29,480 bases of DNA from Streptomyces sp. NRRL B-24484 (GCF_000717715.1 NZ_JOAI01000080.1:1-29480); one strand, 5' to 3'. Positions 7,511-15,183 are shown, counted from the first letter of the stretch. Translations and numbers: made by a program. Notes: generated from the sequence alone by a model not told the origin.

Positions 7511-8329
7511 TCAGGGGGCGGCGAACAGGCCGGGGAAGGCCGGGGCCAGCCACGGCCGCCGGCCCCAGGCCAGCACCTTGCCGCGGGCGAGGGCGGTGGT
7601 GGCGGTGTACCGGCCGAGGGCGATCAGGAAGAACGCCACCGGCTCGGTCGAGATCGTGCAGTCGGGGCGGCGCGGCGGCCGGTCGCTCACCACGGCGGCG
7701 CCGTCCGTGAAGGTCACCGCGAAGCCGTCGCCGCCGCGGATCCGCAGCCGGTAGCAGGCGTCGTGGCCGGCCGCGGAGCGGGGATCGACGACGCGCGGCA
7801 TGGCCGTCCGCAGGAACGGCATCGTCAGCCCGACCCGTCCGCGGTCGATCGGGTGCGGCCGCCCGAGGGCGACCGCGACGTCGTAGAGGTGGCCCAGCAT
7901 GTGGGTCAGCAGGTAGGCGCCGAGGGTGTCCAGGTCCATCGGACCGAGCGGGGTGACCACCGGGTCGCTGCCCGCGCGCGGGCCGGCCGCGGCGGTGAAC
8001 TCCCGTGCCCGGGCGGCGATCTCGGCCCCGAGCACGGCGAGGTCCCGCTCCGGCCGCTCGGCCAGCGAGGCCGCGTTCGCCGCCGCCAGCGACCCCGGGG
8101 TGCCGTCCCCGTACCGCCGTTCCTCGCCGGCGGCCAGCGCGGCCATCAACTCGTTGGCCATCGCCAGGTGGGCCGCGGCCTCGGCCACCGTCCACTCGGC
8201 ACCGGGGATCGGCGTGCCGCCGTCGCGGCCGGCGAGCAGGGCCACCGCCTCGTCACCGACCGAGGTGATCGCGTCGAACAGCCGGGTGCGCACGGCGTCG
8301 GGGGAGTGCGGGGGGAGCGGGAGGGTCAT
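7511..8329 (-). CDS. Maleylpyruvate isomerase/DinB-fold, mycothiol-dependent-type protein
   Basis: A 272-residue protein with the DinB/MDMPI four-helix metal-binding core: His54 in WTVAEAAAHLAMANE, and His143 and His147 in LLTHMLGHLYDV, giving a three-His site. The C-terminal third (from about residue 190) resembles the SCP2-like C-terminal domain found with actinobacterial MDMPI_N domains. Characterised members use mycothiol as cofactor in isomerisation or thiol-transfer reactions; the substrate here is unknown. No clear ribosome-binding site precedes the ATG, so the start is slightly uncertain. Three GTCC(A/G)GAC sites lie 33-75 bp upstream. Confidence 0.85.
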   Translation of the reverse strand: MTLPLPPHSPDAVRTRLFDAITSVGDEAVALLAGRDGGTPIPGAEWTVAEAAAHLAMANELMAALAAGEERRYGDGTPGSLAAANAASLAERPERDLAVLGAEIAARAREFTAAAGPRAGSDPVVTPLGPMDLDTLGAYLLTHMLGHLYDVAVALGRPHPIDRGRVGLTMPFLRTAMPRVVDPRSAAGHDACYRLRIRGGDGFAVTFTDGAAVVSDRPPRRPDCTISTEPVAFFLIALGRYTATTALARGKVLAWGRRPWLAPAFPGLFAAP

Positions 8330-8361
8330 GGTGGTGAAGGGTGACCGACTCCCGCACCGCT

Positions 8362-8404
8362 GTCCAGACCCCCGGCGTCCGGACCCGTCGGCGTCCGGAC
8401 CCGG
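8362..8404. promoter_or_regulatory. Three regularly spaced GTCC(A/G)GAC sites
   Basis: GTCCAGAC (8362-8369), GTCCGGAC (8377-8384) and GTCCGGAC (8393-8400) recur every 15-16 bp. The last two are perfect palindromes within an exact 14-bp direct repeat, CGGCGTCCGGACCC. They lie just upstream of the DinB-like gene (start 8329, minus strand), downstream of the FAD-enzyme gene. They may be an operator array or a chance tandem duplication. Confidence 0.4.
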
Positions 8405-8446
8405 CGCTGCCCGGGTTCACTCGAACGGCGCAGACCCGTGACGCGG

Positions 8447-9856
8447 TCAGGAGGCCGCGCGTTCCGGCTGCTCCGCGCCGCGGTCCGGCCCGGCGGACGG
8501 GACGGCCCGCAGCCGGGCGGCCCGCGCCGGCCGTGCGGGCCGGACCACGCGGGCGAGCACCGCCGGGGCCAGCAGCCGCTGCGGCGGCTCCTCCAGGTTG
8601 GCGACGGCGAGGAAGGCCCGGCCCACCCCGGCGTCGGCCTCGGCGGCCCGGTGGATCCGGGCGACGTACCGGTTCAGCAGCCGGACCCGCGGCGTGCGGC
8701 GGCCGTCCACGAACGGGAACCGCAGGTCGCCGCCGACCGACATGTCCCAGGCCACGTCGGTGATCGCGGCGGCCCGCCGGAAGAACCGCCGGGCCAGCGC
8801 CTCGCCGGACGGCTCGGCCAGGCACTCCCGCAGCGCCGCCGCCTCGCAGGCCGCCACCGTCATGCCCTGACCGTAGGTCGGGTTGAACTGGCAGAGTGCG
8901 TCGGCGAGGACGAGGTAGCCCTCGGGGAAGCGCTCCAGACGCTCGTAGCGGCGGCGGATCGACACCGGGCTGCGCATCAGCCGCGGGGCGGTGAGCGGCT
9001 CCAGACGCTCCAGCAGCCGGTGCAGGTCGGGGACGGGCAGCCGCCGGGCGAAGCGGTGGTAGCCCTCCGGGTCCACCGGCGGGACGTCGCCGTTCATGCC
9101 GAACAGCGTGACCAGCCAGCGGTCGCCCTCGCCGCTGAGCGCCACGCCGCCGCGCGGCGCGTCCGCGGAGGCGCCGACGACGAAGGCGTCCGCGTCCGCG
9201 TCGCCCGGGCGGCGCCGGTACTCCCGCGAGACGTACACCAGGCCGGAGTCGACCCGCTCCTCCGGCGCCGGTGCGTAGCCGAGCGTCCGCAGCCAGGTGG
9301 CGCCGCGGTTGCTGCGCCCGGTGGCGTCGACAACCAGGTCCGCCGCGAGCACCTCCGGCTCGGCGTTGACCCGCAGCAGCCGCACGCCGGTGATCCGGCC
9401 GGCCGCCGGGTCGGCGATCGGTTCGAGGACCTCCGTCCGCTGCTGGATCTCCACGCCCGGCAGCGCCGCGACCCGCGAGCGGAGGTAGCGCTCCAGCTCC
9501 GGGCGGCTCACCATCAGGCACGGGATCCCGGACGGCGCCCGCAGCAGCCGCCGCCCGTCGTTGAACCAGTTCACGTCGGCCTGGACGTCCCGGACGAGCG
9601 CGCCCCGTCCGACCAGGTCCTCGCGCAGGCCGGGGAAGAGGTCCTGCAGGACCTCGAAGCCCTTCGACAGCATCCCGTGGGCGTGGTGGCTCTGCGGCAC
9701 CCCGCGGCGCGGCCCGCCGCCCTCCGGCAGCGCGTCCCGGTCGACGACCGTGACCCGGGCGAAGCGCTCGCTCAGCACCCGCGCGGCCAGCAGCCCGCCG
9801 ATCCCCGCCCCCGCGACGACCGCGTGGCCCCGTCCCGTCCCGTCCCCGTCCTGCAT
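8447..9856 (-). CDS. FAD-dependent monooxygenase / oxidoreductase
   Basis: A 469-residue flavoprotein. The FAD-binding GAGIGG is at residues 16-21, with the acidic end of beta-2 in VTVVDRDALPEGG. The middle motif DATGRSNRG and the second FAD motif GYLVLADALCQFNPTYGQGM follow; the latter corresponds to the GD(A) motif of class A hydroxylases, with LAD in place of GD. PQSHHAHGM near residue 55 is characteristic of a streptomycete subgroup annotated as squalene-epoxidase-like or 2-polyprenylphenol-hydroxylase-like oxidoreductases. The C-terminal 40 residues are an Ala/Arg/Pro-rich tail. AGGGGGAC precedes the ATG. It is followed 117 bp later by the DinB-like gene. The substrate is unknown. Confidence 0.87.
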   Translation of the reverse strand: MQDGDGTGRGHAVVAGAGIGGLLAARVLSERFARVTVVDRDALPEGGGPRRGVPQSHHAHGMLSKGFEVLQDLFPGLREDLVGRGALVRDVQADVNWFNDGRRLLRAPSGIPCLMVSRPELERYLRSRVAALPGVEIQQRTEVLEPIADPAAGRITGVRLLRVNAEPEVLAADLVVDATGRSNRGATWLRTLGYAPAPEERVDSGLVYVSREYRRRPGDADADAFVVGASADAPRGGVALSGEGDRWLVTLFGMNGDVPPVDPEGYHRFARRLPVPDLHRLLERLEPLTAPRLMRSPVSIRRRYERLERFPEGYLVLADALCQFNPTYGQGMTVAACEAAALRECLAEPSGEALARRFFRRAAAITDVAWDMSVGGDLRFPFVDGRRTPRVRLLNRYVARIHRAAEADAGVGRAFLAVANLEEPPQRLLAPAVLARVVRPARPARAARLRAVPSAGPDRGAEQPERAAS

Positions 9857-9932
9857 GGCGTCCCCCTGTCCCGGGCCGGGCGGCCGCCCTCGACCGGGCC
9901 GGCCGTCCCCGACCGAACCACTCTGCCCGGGG

Positions 9933-9989
9933 CCGATTGACGACCGATTGACGACCGATTGCCGACCCCGCTCGACGACCGGTTGCCGA
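9933..9989. repeat. 11-bp tandem repeat upstream of the FAD enzyme
   Basis: CCGATTGACGA occurs at 9933-9943 and 9944-9954, then as CCGATTGCCGA (9955-9965). After two bases come the diverged units CCGCTCGACGA (9968-9978) and CCGGTTGCCGA (9979-9989). The array lies in the 270-bp region between the divergent FAD-enzyme (start 9856, minus) and conserved hypothetical (start 10127, plus) genes. The 11-bp period is close to one helical turn, so it could be a phased protein-binding array. Confidence 0.75.
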
Positions 9990-10126
9990 TCTCGGGCGCA
10001 GGCCCGCGCGCCCGGAGCGCCGCCGTCCGGACCGGGGTCTCCGCACGGCGGTGGCGGGCCTCCCGCCCGCCCGGGGAAGCTGGAGGGGACCGGGTGCACC
10101 GCCGCCGGCCCGCCGGAGGGACGACC

Positions 10127-10543
10127 ATGAGCGACGACGCGCAGCAGCAGCCGCCGGAGCGGCGGCACGACCGCCCCGCGGCCATGGACGACGGGACGGT
10201 GAAGGCCCTCGGACTCCTCTCCGAGGCGTTGGAGATGACCGAACGGGCCCGGGGCCGGCTCTACGACTTCCACCAGCTGACCGGTGGCGCCGACCGGATC
10301 GTCGGACGCGCCGTGACCGCGCTGAGGGAGGCCGGGCACGAGGAGTGGGCCGACCTGGTGGCCCGCGAGGTGCAGGGGCGCGACGTGCTGCCGGGCATGT
10401 GGACCTTCCAGGTCGTCGAGACCTACGACGACGGGTACCACCGGGCCTTCGTCGACGCGGAGCGGCAGGTCCGCGAGGCGCTGGCACCCGGCCGGGACCA
10501 CATCGCCGAGGCCGAGATGCGGGAGCGGCGCGAGACCCCCTGA
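10127..10543 (+). CDS. Conserved hypothetical actinobacterial protein
   Basis: A 138-residue, charged, mostly helical protein without signal peptide, membrane span or recognisable catalytic motif. The core RGRLYDFHQLTGGAD (about residues 42-56), the GMWTFQVVETYDDGY segment and an acidic/basic tail (EAEMRERRET) are reminiscent of small conserved proteins of streptomycetes and mycobacteria, but I cannot name a family. The ATG has GGAGGG upstream. It is divergent from the FAD enzyme across the 11-bp repeat array, and 53 bp ahead of a GNAT on the same strand. Confidence 0.75.
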   Translation: MSDDAQQQPPERRHDRPAAMDDGTVKALGLLSEALEMTERARGRLYDFHQLTGGADRIVGRAVTALREAGHEEWADLVAREVQGRDVLPGMWTFQVVETYDDGYHRAFVDAERQVREALAPGRDHIAEAEMRERRETP

Positions 10544-10596
10544 GCGGCCCGCACCCGCTCCCGGGGCGGCACCGGCGCCGTGAGAACCTGGGCGCC

Positions 10597-11172
10597 ATGA
10601 GCGAGACGACCACCGTCACCACCTGGTACCTGGAGCAGTACTCCCGGGACGACCTGGTGGAGGCCCCCGCACCGGAGAACGCCCCGCTGGAGGTCCTCCG
10701 GGCCGAGGAGACCGGTCCGGAGTTCGCCCGCTTCCTCTACACCGCCGTCGGCGGCCCGTGGACCTGGACGGACCGGCTGCCCTGGAGCCACCGGCAGTGG
10801 CAGGAGTGGCTGGACCGCGAGGGCGTGGAGACCTGGGTCGCGTACGTCGCGGGCACCCCCGCCGGGTACGTGCAGCTGGAGCCGCGCGGGGACGGCCGGG
10901 TCGAGGTCGCCTACTTCGGACTGCTGCCGCGGTTCATCGGCCGCGGACTCGGCCGTCACCTGCTCGGCGTCGGACTCGCCCGCGCCTGGGACCTCGCCGA
11001 CCGGCACCCCGGCCTGCCGCCGACCGCCACGGTCACCGTCAACACCTGCTCGCTGGACGGGCCCGCCGCCCTGCGGACCTACCGGGCGGCGGGCTTCCGG
11101 ATCGCCACCACCGAGACCGCCGAGAAGCCCGTCGTCGCCGTCCCCGGCCCCTGGCCCGGCGCCCACGCCTGA
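10597..11172 (+). CDS. GNAT family N-acetyltransferase
   Basis: A 191-residue protein with the acetyl-CoA pyrophosphate loop RFIGRGLGRHLL (Q/RxxGxG/A type) after the strand VEVAYFGLLP, and a C-terminal VTVNTCSLDGPAALRTYRAAGF region typical of the fold's last helix and strands. It probably acetylates an amine; the acceptor is unknown. The N-terminal about 45 residues precede the core fold. There is no good ribosome-binding site; GAACCT ends 7 bases before the ATG, so leaderless translation or coupling to the upstream gene is possible. Confidence 0.87.
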   Translation: MSETTTVTTWYLEQYSRDDLVEAPAPENAPLEVLRAEETGPEFARFLYTAVGGPWTWTDRLPWSHRQWQEWLDREGVETWVAYVAGTPAGYVQLEPRGDGRVEVAYFGLLPRFIGRGLGRHLLGVGLARAWDLADRHPGLPPTATVTVNTCSLDGPAALRTYRAAGFRIATTETAEKPVVAVPGPWPGAHA

Positions 11173-11282
11173 CCCCGCCGCGCTCTCCGCCGCCGAGGAC
11201 GTGCCCGGCCCGGGGCGCGGACCCGGTGTGGTGCTCGGGGCGGGCCCCGGCCGGGTCCCGCCGGGCGGTTCCGGGAGGCGCG

Positions 11283-11645
11283 GTGATCCAGCAGTTGGAC
11301 GACCTGCCCGAGGGCGTGATCGGGTTCGAGACCGGGGGCACCCTGTCCGCCGAGGACTACCGTGACGTGCTGCTGCCCGCGCTGACCCGGGCCGCCGAGG
11401 CCGGCGAGGTCCGCTTCGTCATCGTCGTCCCCGAGTTCCACGGGATGACCGGCGGTGCGCTGTGGCAGGACCTGAGGACGGGCGTCGAGCACCTGCGGGC
11501 GTGGAAGCGCATCGCGCCGGTCACCGACGTCGAGTGGATGACGCACCTGACCACGCTCTTCGGCTGGATGACGCCCGGCGCGATGAAGACCTTCCCGCTC
11601 GCGCGGCGCGCCGACGCCGTCGCCCGGGTGCAGGGCGGCGACTGA
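11283..11645 (+). CDS. SpoIIAA-like (STAS-related) protein
   Basis: A 120-residue protein matching the SpoIIAA-like family: GVIGFETGGTLSAEDYRDVL at the N-terminus, then a conserved strand-helix pattern (VRFVIVVPEF, ALWQDLRTG), RIAPVTDVEWM and a C-terminal FPL segment. These proteins share the STAS fold with anti-sigma-factor antagonists and lipid/anion-binding domains, but lack a demonstrated common function. The GTG has GGGAGG 4-5 bases upstream. It follows the GNAT gene by 110 bp on the same strand. Confidence 0.82.
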   Translation: MIQQLDDLPEGVIGFETGGTLSAEDYRDVLLPALTRAAEAGEVRFVIVVPEFHGMTGGALWQDLRTGVEHLRAWKRIAPVTDVEWMTHLTTLFGWMTPGAMKTFPLARRADAVARVQGGD

Positions 11646-11877
11646 CCGGGCCGCTGCCCTGGGAGTACCTCGGGGAGGACCGGGTGTCGGCGTGACTTCG
11701 CAGGCGGCCGCTCGTTGGTGGGGCGAGACAGGCCGCCGGGCACCAGAGCCCCAGACCGAGCGAGGGGCAGTGCCACCAGTCCCGTCCCGACCAGGGCCGT
11801 CCGCAGCCTCCCGGGCCGGTGGGAGACCGCCCGTCGAGGCCGGGCCGGCGTCACCACCGTCACGGGGGTTCCCCACC

Positions 11878-12588
11878 TTGTCCTACCGACCCGCCCTCAG
11901 CGCCGCCAAGGCCACCGCCGCGTTGGCGCTCGTTCCCGGCGTGCTGCTCGGCGGCCCGCTCGCGGGCCCCACCGCCGCCTCCGCGGCCGGTCCCTCGAAC
12001 GACACCGCGGCGGTCGTCCTCAGGTCGGAGGACCCGGGGCACCGCTCGGTCGAGGCGGCACCGCCGCTCCGGGCGGACCGTCCCGCCGGTGCGGTGCTGC
12101 CCGACCGCGGGCTCGGGGTGCTCACCGCCCACCGCAGCGGACTGCGGCTGCAGGCGGCGGTCGCCGGTGCGGCGGAGGACTCGCGGGCCGCCGACGGCAC
12201 CGGGGTCCGCACCGCGCCCGTCGCACCCGTCGACGCGCAGGAGTGGCTGGTCCGCCCGGCCGCGGACGGGCGGCTGCTGATCCAGTCGCTGCTGGCGGGC
12301 GACGACGCGGACGGCCCGCTGCTGCTCACCGCCGAGCCGGACGGCACCGTCCACCTGCGGTCCGACCGGGCGCGCGCCCTCGCCGACGACCCGGCCCAGA
12401 TCTGGTCCTTCGTCCGGGTCGCCGGTGCCGATCCGCTGCACCTGGAACCGCAGCCCTCCCGGGCCCGCTTCACGATCCGCGCGGACGGCGGCGGCTGCCT
12501 GACCGACCGCGGCCCGGCCGCGGCACCGGTCGTCGGCAGCTGCGACACCCCGCGGGCCTGGTGGACGGCCGACGGGCTGACCGCCTGA
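11878..12588 (+). CDS. Secreted protein, possible beta-trefoil (ricin-like) domain
   Basis: From a TTG at 11878 the product is 236 residues with a classical signal peptide: a basic start (SYRPALSAAK), a hydrophobic core near residues 13-29, and an ASAA cleavage site near residue 37. The exported part has three spaced motifs of the QxW kind (QEWLV, QIWSF, RAWWT) and two Cys (GGGCL, GSCDT), which suggests a degenerate ricin-type carbohydrate-binding fold. This is inference from pattern only. The frame is open upstream (GTG at 11692 and 11770), but those starts would bury the signal peptide behind a Pro/Arg-rich extension. It converges with the small zinc-motif gene 6 bp downstream. Confidence 0.65.
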   Translation: MSYRPALSAAKATAALALVPGVLLGGPLAGPTAASAAGPSNDTAAVVLRSEDPGHRSVEAAPPLRADRPAGAVLPDRGLGVLTAHRSGLRLQAAVAGAAEDSRAADGTGVRTAPVAPVDAQEWLVRPAADGRLLIQSLLAGDDADGPLLLTAEPDGTVHLRSDRARALADDPAQIWSFVRVAGADPLHLEPQPSRARFTIRADGGGCLTDRGPAAAPVVGSCDTPRAWWTADGLTA

Positions 12589-12594
12589 GGTCCG

Positions 12595-12852
12595 TCAGCA
12601 GACGTCCCAGTGCCCCACGGTCACCGCCCGGTTGCACTCCGGACAGACCCGGGCCGACTCCGGCGCCGAGCCCCAGGCCGCGGCACCCGCGGCCTCCATG
12701 TCCACCTGGCTCATGCCCTCGGCCTGCTGCCCGCAGAAGGTCCGGGTCAGCGGGACGTCGGTGGGCGCCGCGTGCACCGTGGTGCCGCCCGCCCCGCCGG
12801 GCGGGAGCACCGGATGGTCGGCCATCGGCTCGTGCAGAACGACGATGCTCAT
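12595..12852 (-). CDS. Small Cys-motif (zinc-ribbon-like) protein
   Basis: An 85-residue protein with four Cys: Cys40 in RTFCGQ, Cys70 and Cys73 in VCPECNRAVTVG, and the last residue Cys85. The TFCG plus CxxC arrangement suggests a metal site. The layout VHAAPxD - TFCG - CxxCxRAxT is shared with the protein at 16108-16383, so both belong to one small family. Function unknown. GGAGGT directly abuts the ATG, too close to act for this start; GGGGAG about 12 bases upstream is a more likely ribosome-binding site. Confidence 0.65.
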   Translation of the reverse strand: MSIVVLHEPMADHPVLPPGGAGGTTVHAAPTDVPLTRTFCGQQAEGMSQVDMEAAGAAAWGSAPESARVCPECNRAVTVGHWDVC

Positions 12853-13581
12853 ACCTCCACTGTTCTCCCCGCACGCCCGCTCGGCACCCCCACCCGCGGC
12901 GCACGGCGCTCGTCCGGGGCGGACCTGGCCGGGATCGGGGTCGCCGTACGGTTCCGGGAGCGCGATGCAGGGCGGTGGCGGAGGAGGAACGGTGGGCTCC
13001 ACCGGTGTCCGGGTGCTCGCTGCGGTCGACCTGCCGGACGGAGAGCGCCCGGTGGCGGAGCGGCGCACCGGGGAATGGCTGTCGGGCTGCGGCGGTCGCC
13101 GCGGGCCGGGCCTGCTGGGGTGCGCGGTCGTGCCGGGCCGAGTCGCTCGGGCGCGTGCGAGGGCGGGCCTACGGTGTGCCGGGTACGGGCGCGGCGGGGC
13201 GGGGCAGCAGCACGGGCCGGGCTGCGGGGGCGCACAACCGGACGGGCGGACGTCGACCGGGCGCTACGGGAGCGGGACGGCAGGGATCGCGTCGGGCCCG
13301 GCGCAGCGGAGGCCGGAGGGTCTCGTCCCGGTCGCGGTCCGGGGCAGCAGCACGGGCCGGGCTGCGGGGGCGCACAACCGGACGGGCGGACGTCGACCGG
13401 GCGCTACGGGAGCGGGACGGCAGGGATCGCGTCTCTCGTCCCGGTCGCGGTCCGGGGCACGGCGCCGCCGGTGCACTGTGCGGTCAGGGCGCGGTGCACG
13501 GCGGGCACCCCGGGCCACGGCCCGGGGGAGGGGTGGTGCCGGCGGGGGCCGGTCGGGCGGGGCCGTCCGGGCCGCGGGCGG
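12853..13581. other. Gene-poor region, 729 bp
   Basis: No convincing gene was found. A plus-strand frame is free of stops from about 12992, where GTG follows GGAGGAGG, to 13801. Its product is low-complexity Gly/Arg/Ala and it runs over a DNA duplication and the antisense of the next gene, so it is probably non-coding. The main content is the duplicated segment at 13200-13459. Confidence 0.5.
13200..13459. repeat. Tandem duplication with a 94-bp exact repeat
   Basis: Bases 13200-13293 are identical to 13340-13433 (94 bp). Copy 1 is followed by a unique 27-bp segment (13294-13320), then 26 bp (13321-13346) that recur directly after copy 2 at 13434-13459. The simplest reading is a tandem duplication of a unit of about 113-120 bp, with a 27-bp insertion in copy 1 or deletion in copy 2. 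Exact identity over 94 bp suggests it is recent or kept identical by recombination. No terminal inverted repeats or transposase were seen. Confidence 0.95.
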
Positions 13582-13806
13582 TCAGAGGGTCTGGGTGACC
13601 GGGCGGAGCAGGGCACCGGCCGGCCCGGAGGGGTCCTCGTCGCCCGGCAGGGCGTCCTCCGCGGTGAGCTGGCAGGCCGAGCAGAGCTCGTGCCGGCCGG
13701 AATCGGTGATGACGCTGCCCCATCCACGGCATTCCGTACAGCCTCGGGCGAGGGCGACGTCGGCACGGGGGGCAGGAGCGGGAGCGGGGTGGGCTCCGTG
13801 ATGCAT
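13582..13806 (-). CDS. Small double-CxxC zinc-ribbon protein
   Basis: A 74-residue protein with a His/Ala/Pro-rich start (MHHGAHPAPAPAP) and two CxxC knuckles: Cys23-Cys26 in CTECRGWG and Cys42-Cys45 in LCSACQ. The first resembles the CxxCxGxG motif of DnaJ zinc modules. A four-Cys zinc ribbon is likely. Comparable short proteins are common in streptomycetes, but I know of no assigned function. GAGG lies about 9 bases before the ATG. The upstream DNA (13807-13890) is locally less GC-rich, fitting a promoter. Confidence 0.75.
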   Translation of the reverse strand: MHHGAHPAPAPAPRADVALARGCTECRGWGSVITDSGRHELCSACQLTAEDALPGDEDPSGPAGALLRPVTQTL

Positions 13807-14125
13807 GGGTGATGTCCTCGGTAGAGCGGTATCACTTCGACCCAGCTTGTCATGATTTCCGACCGAACGACTGTGACTCATATCTCCCCGTGTTCGGCGT
13901 GCGCGTCGGCGGCCGGTGGGGCAGTCCCCTGCGCGCGGACACGCCCGGACCGGGGTGCGGTACCCGTCGGACCGGTCGAAGGTCATGCCGGGTCACAGAG
14001 CTGACGCCGCGTCGGAGAAGGGAGGGCCGGCCCGGCCCGACACCGGTCGGCGGGCCGCGTCAGGCCCCGTGCTGCGTGGCAGAATCGCCGCGGAGCGAGC
14101 CGGCGAGCGGGACGGGGCGAGGGGC
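13807..14125. other. Intergenic region between divergent genes, 319 bp
   Basis: No gene was seen. The part next to 13806 is relatively A/T-rich for this genome (13828-13892) and probably holds the minus-strand promoter of the small zinc-ribbon gene, but no hexamer pair with proper spacing stands out. The part next to the HutD-like gene is very GC-rich and featureless. Confidence 0.4.
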
Positions 14126-14683
14126 ATGACGGTGGAGGTACTGCGGGCGGCCGACCGGGCGGCGGTGCCGTGGCTGAACGGCGGCGGCGTGACCCGCGAG
14201 GTCGCGGCCGGACCGGCCGGTGCGGGGATGACCGACTTCGACTGGCGGGTCAGCCTGGCCGACGTGGCCCGGGGCGGGCCGTTCTCCGTCTTCGCGGACA
14301 CCGACCGGGTGATCACCCTGGTCGAGGGCGCGGGCATGACGCTGACCGTGGCCGGCGCGGAGCAGGCGCTCACCGAACCGTTCCGGCCCTTCGCCTTTCC
14401 CGGGGACGCGGCCACGGACTGCCGGCTGGAGGGTGGTCCGGTGATCGACTTCAACGTGATGACCCGGCGCGGCCGCGCGACCGCCGAGGTGGAGATCGCG
14501 GACGTCCCGCGCCCGGTCCGGGCCCCCGAGGGCGGCACGCTGCTGGTGGTCTGCCTCGCCGGTACCGCCGCCCTCGCCTCCGCCGGTCTCGACCTCGACC
14601 GCTACGACGCGGTGCTGCTGCACGGCGGCGGCGACCTGCTCCAGGTGGACGGCGCCACCGCCGTGGTGACGATCCGTCAGTAG
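14126..14683 (+). CDS. HutD/Ves family protein
   Basis: A 185-residue cupin-like protein of the HutD/Ves family: the N-terminal VPWLNGGGVTREVAAGP motif, FDWRVSLADVARGGPFSVF and DFNVMTRRG are hallmark segments. HutD proteins are encoded with histidine-utilisation operons, where a regulatory role such as buffering formylglutamate was proposed; Ves is a cold-related relative. The ATG follows a G-rich run (GGGGCGAGGGG) that contains the likely ribosome-binding site. A 28-bp gap leads to the next plus-strand gene, and an arginase-fold gene follows further on, the fold also used by formimidoylglutamase. No hutH, hutU or hutI is in the window. Confidence 0.88.
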   Translation: MTVEVLRAADRAAVPWLNGGGVTREVAAGPAGAGMTDFDWRVSLADVARGGPFSVFADTDRVITLVEGAGMTLTVAGAEQALTEPFRPFAFPGDAATDCRLEGGPVIDFNVMTRRGRATAEVEIADVPRPVRAPEGGTLLVVCLAGTAALASAGLDLDRYDAVLLHGGGDLLQVDGATAVVTIRQ

Positions 14684-14711
14684 CGCTGTCCGGGGGAGGG
14701 GGGCGGAGGGC

Positions 14712-14981
14712 ATGCGGATGCGGATCGAGGACGTGTACGCCCTGCCGGGGCGCGGGGTCGGCGTCACCGGCCGGCTCCCCGCCGGAACGGCCCTCACCGG
14801 CCGGGCCTGGCTGCTCGGCCCGGACGGGAGCCGGCCGGTCGCGGTCGCGGTCGCGGGCGTGGAGCGGTTCCGCCGCTGCTTCGCCGAGGACGACGGACGG
14901 GGCGAGGCCGTGGGCGTGCTGCTGACCGGTGCGGCCGCGCACGAGGTCGACCGCGGCATGCTGCTCTGCACCGACGACTGA
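14712..14981 (+). CDS. Orphan EF-Tu domain II-like protein
   Basis: An 89-residue protein that is almost entirely a translation-factor beta-barrel domain (EF-Tu domain 2). IEDVYALPGRGVGVTGRL (5-22) parallels the VFSIxGRGTVVTGR start of that domain in EF-Tu. VAGVERFRR (48-55) parallels TGVEMFRK, and VGVLLTG (67-73) with VDRGMLLC (79-86) parallels VGVLLRG and ERGQVL. There is no GTPase domain (no P-loop, no domain 3), so it cannot be a working elongation factor. It may bind RNA or the ribosome, or be a captured fold. The ATG has GGCGGAGGG directly before it. It follows HutD by 28 bp, probably in the same transcript. Confidence 0.85.
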   Translation: MRMRIEDVYALPGRGVGVTGRLPAGTALTGRAWLLGPDGSRPVAVAVAGVERFRRCFAEDDGRGEAVGVLLTGAAAHEVDRGMLLCTDD

Positions 14982-15080
14982 CCGGCCCGGACCGTCCCGG
15001 ACGACGGGACGTGGTCCGCCGGGGCCGGCCCGCGCCTGGGCACGCCGCGGGCTGCTCTGCACGGACGACAGGCCGGCCCG
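14960..15080. repeat. Imperfect direct repeat of the EF-Tu-like gene's 3' end
   Basis: The last codons of the EF-Tu domain II-like gene and its flank (14960-14989) recur at 15051-15080, 91 bp on. The first 12 bases and the trailing CCGGCCCG are identical, but the TGA stop is replaced by AGG. It looks like a local duplication that has begun to drift. The rest of 14982-15183 shows no gene. Confidence 0.6.
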
Positions 15081-15183
15081 GTCCGGGCGTGGGACGCGGT
15101 CGTGCGGCCCCTCCGGCCCTACGCTCGCCGGAAACCCGGCCGGGTGCCCGCCCCCGGCCGGTGAACCGGAGAGGGGTCGTTCC

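Noticed and set aside
11692..11877. N-terminal extension of the secreted beta-trefoil-like protein from GTG 11692
   Set aside because: It would place a Pro/Arg-rich 62-residue stretch before a clear signal peptide; the TTG at 11878 gives a normal exported protein.
12992..13801. Long stop-free plus-strand frame with GGAGGAGG before a GTG
   Set aside because: The product is low-complexity Gly/Arg/Ala, changes character at the 94-bp duplication and runs antisense through the double-CxxC gene. Lack of stops is expected at this GC content.
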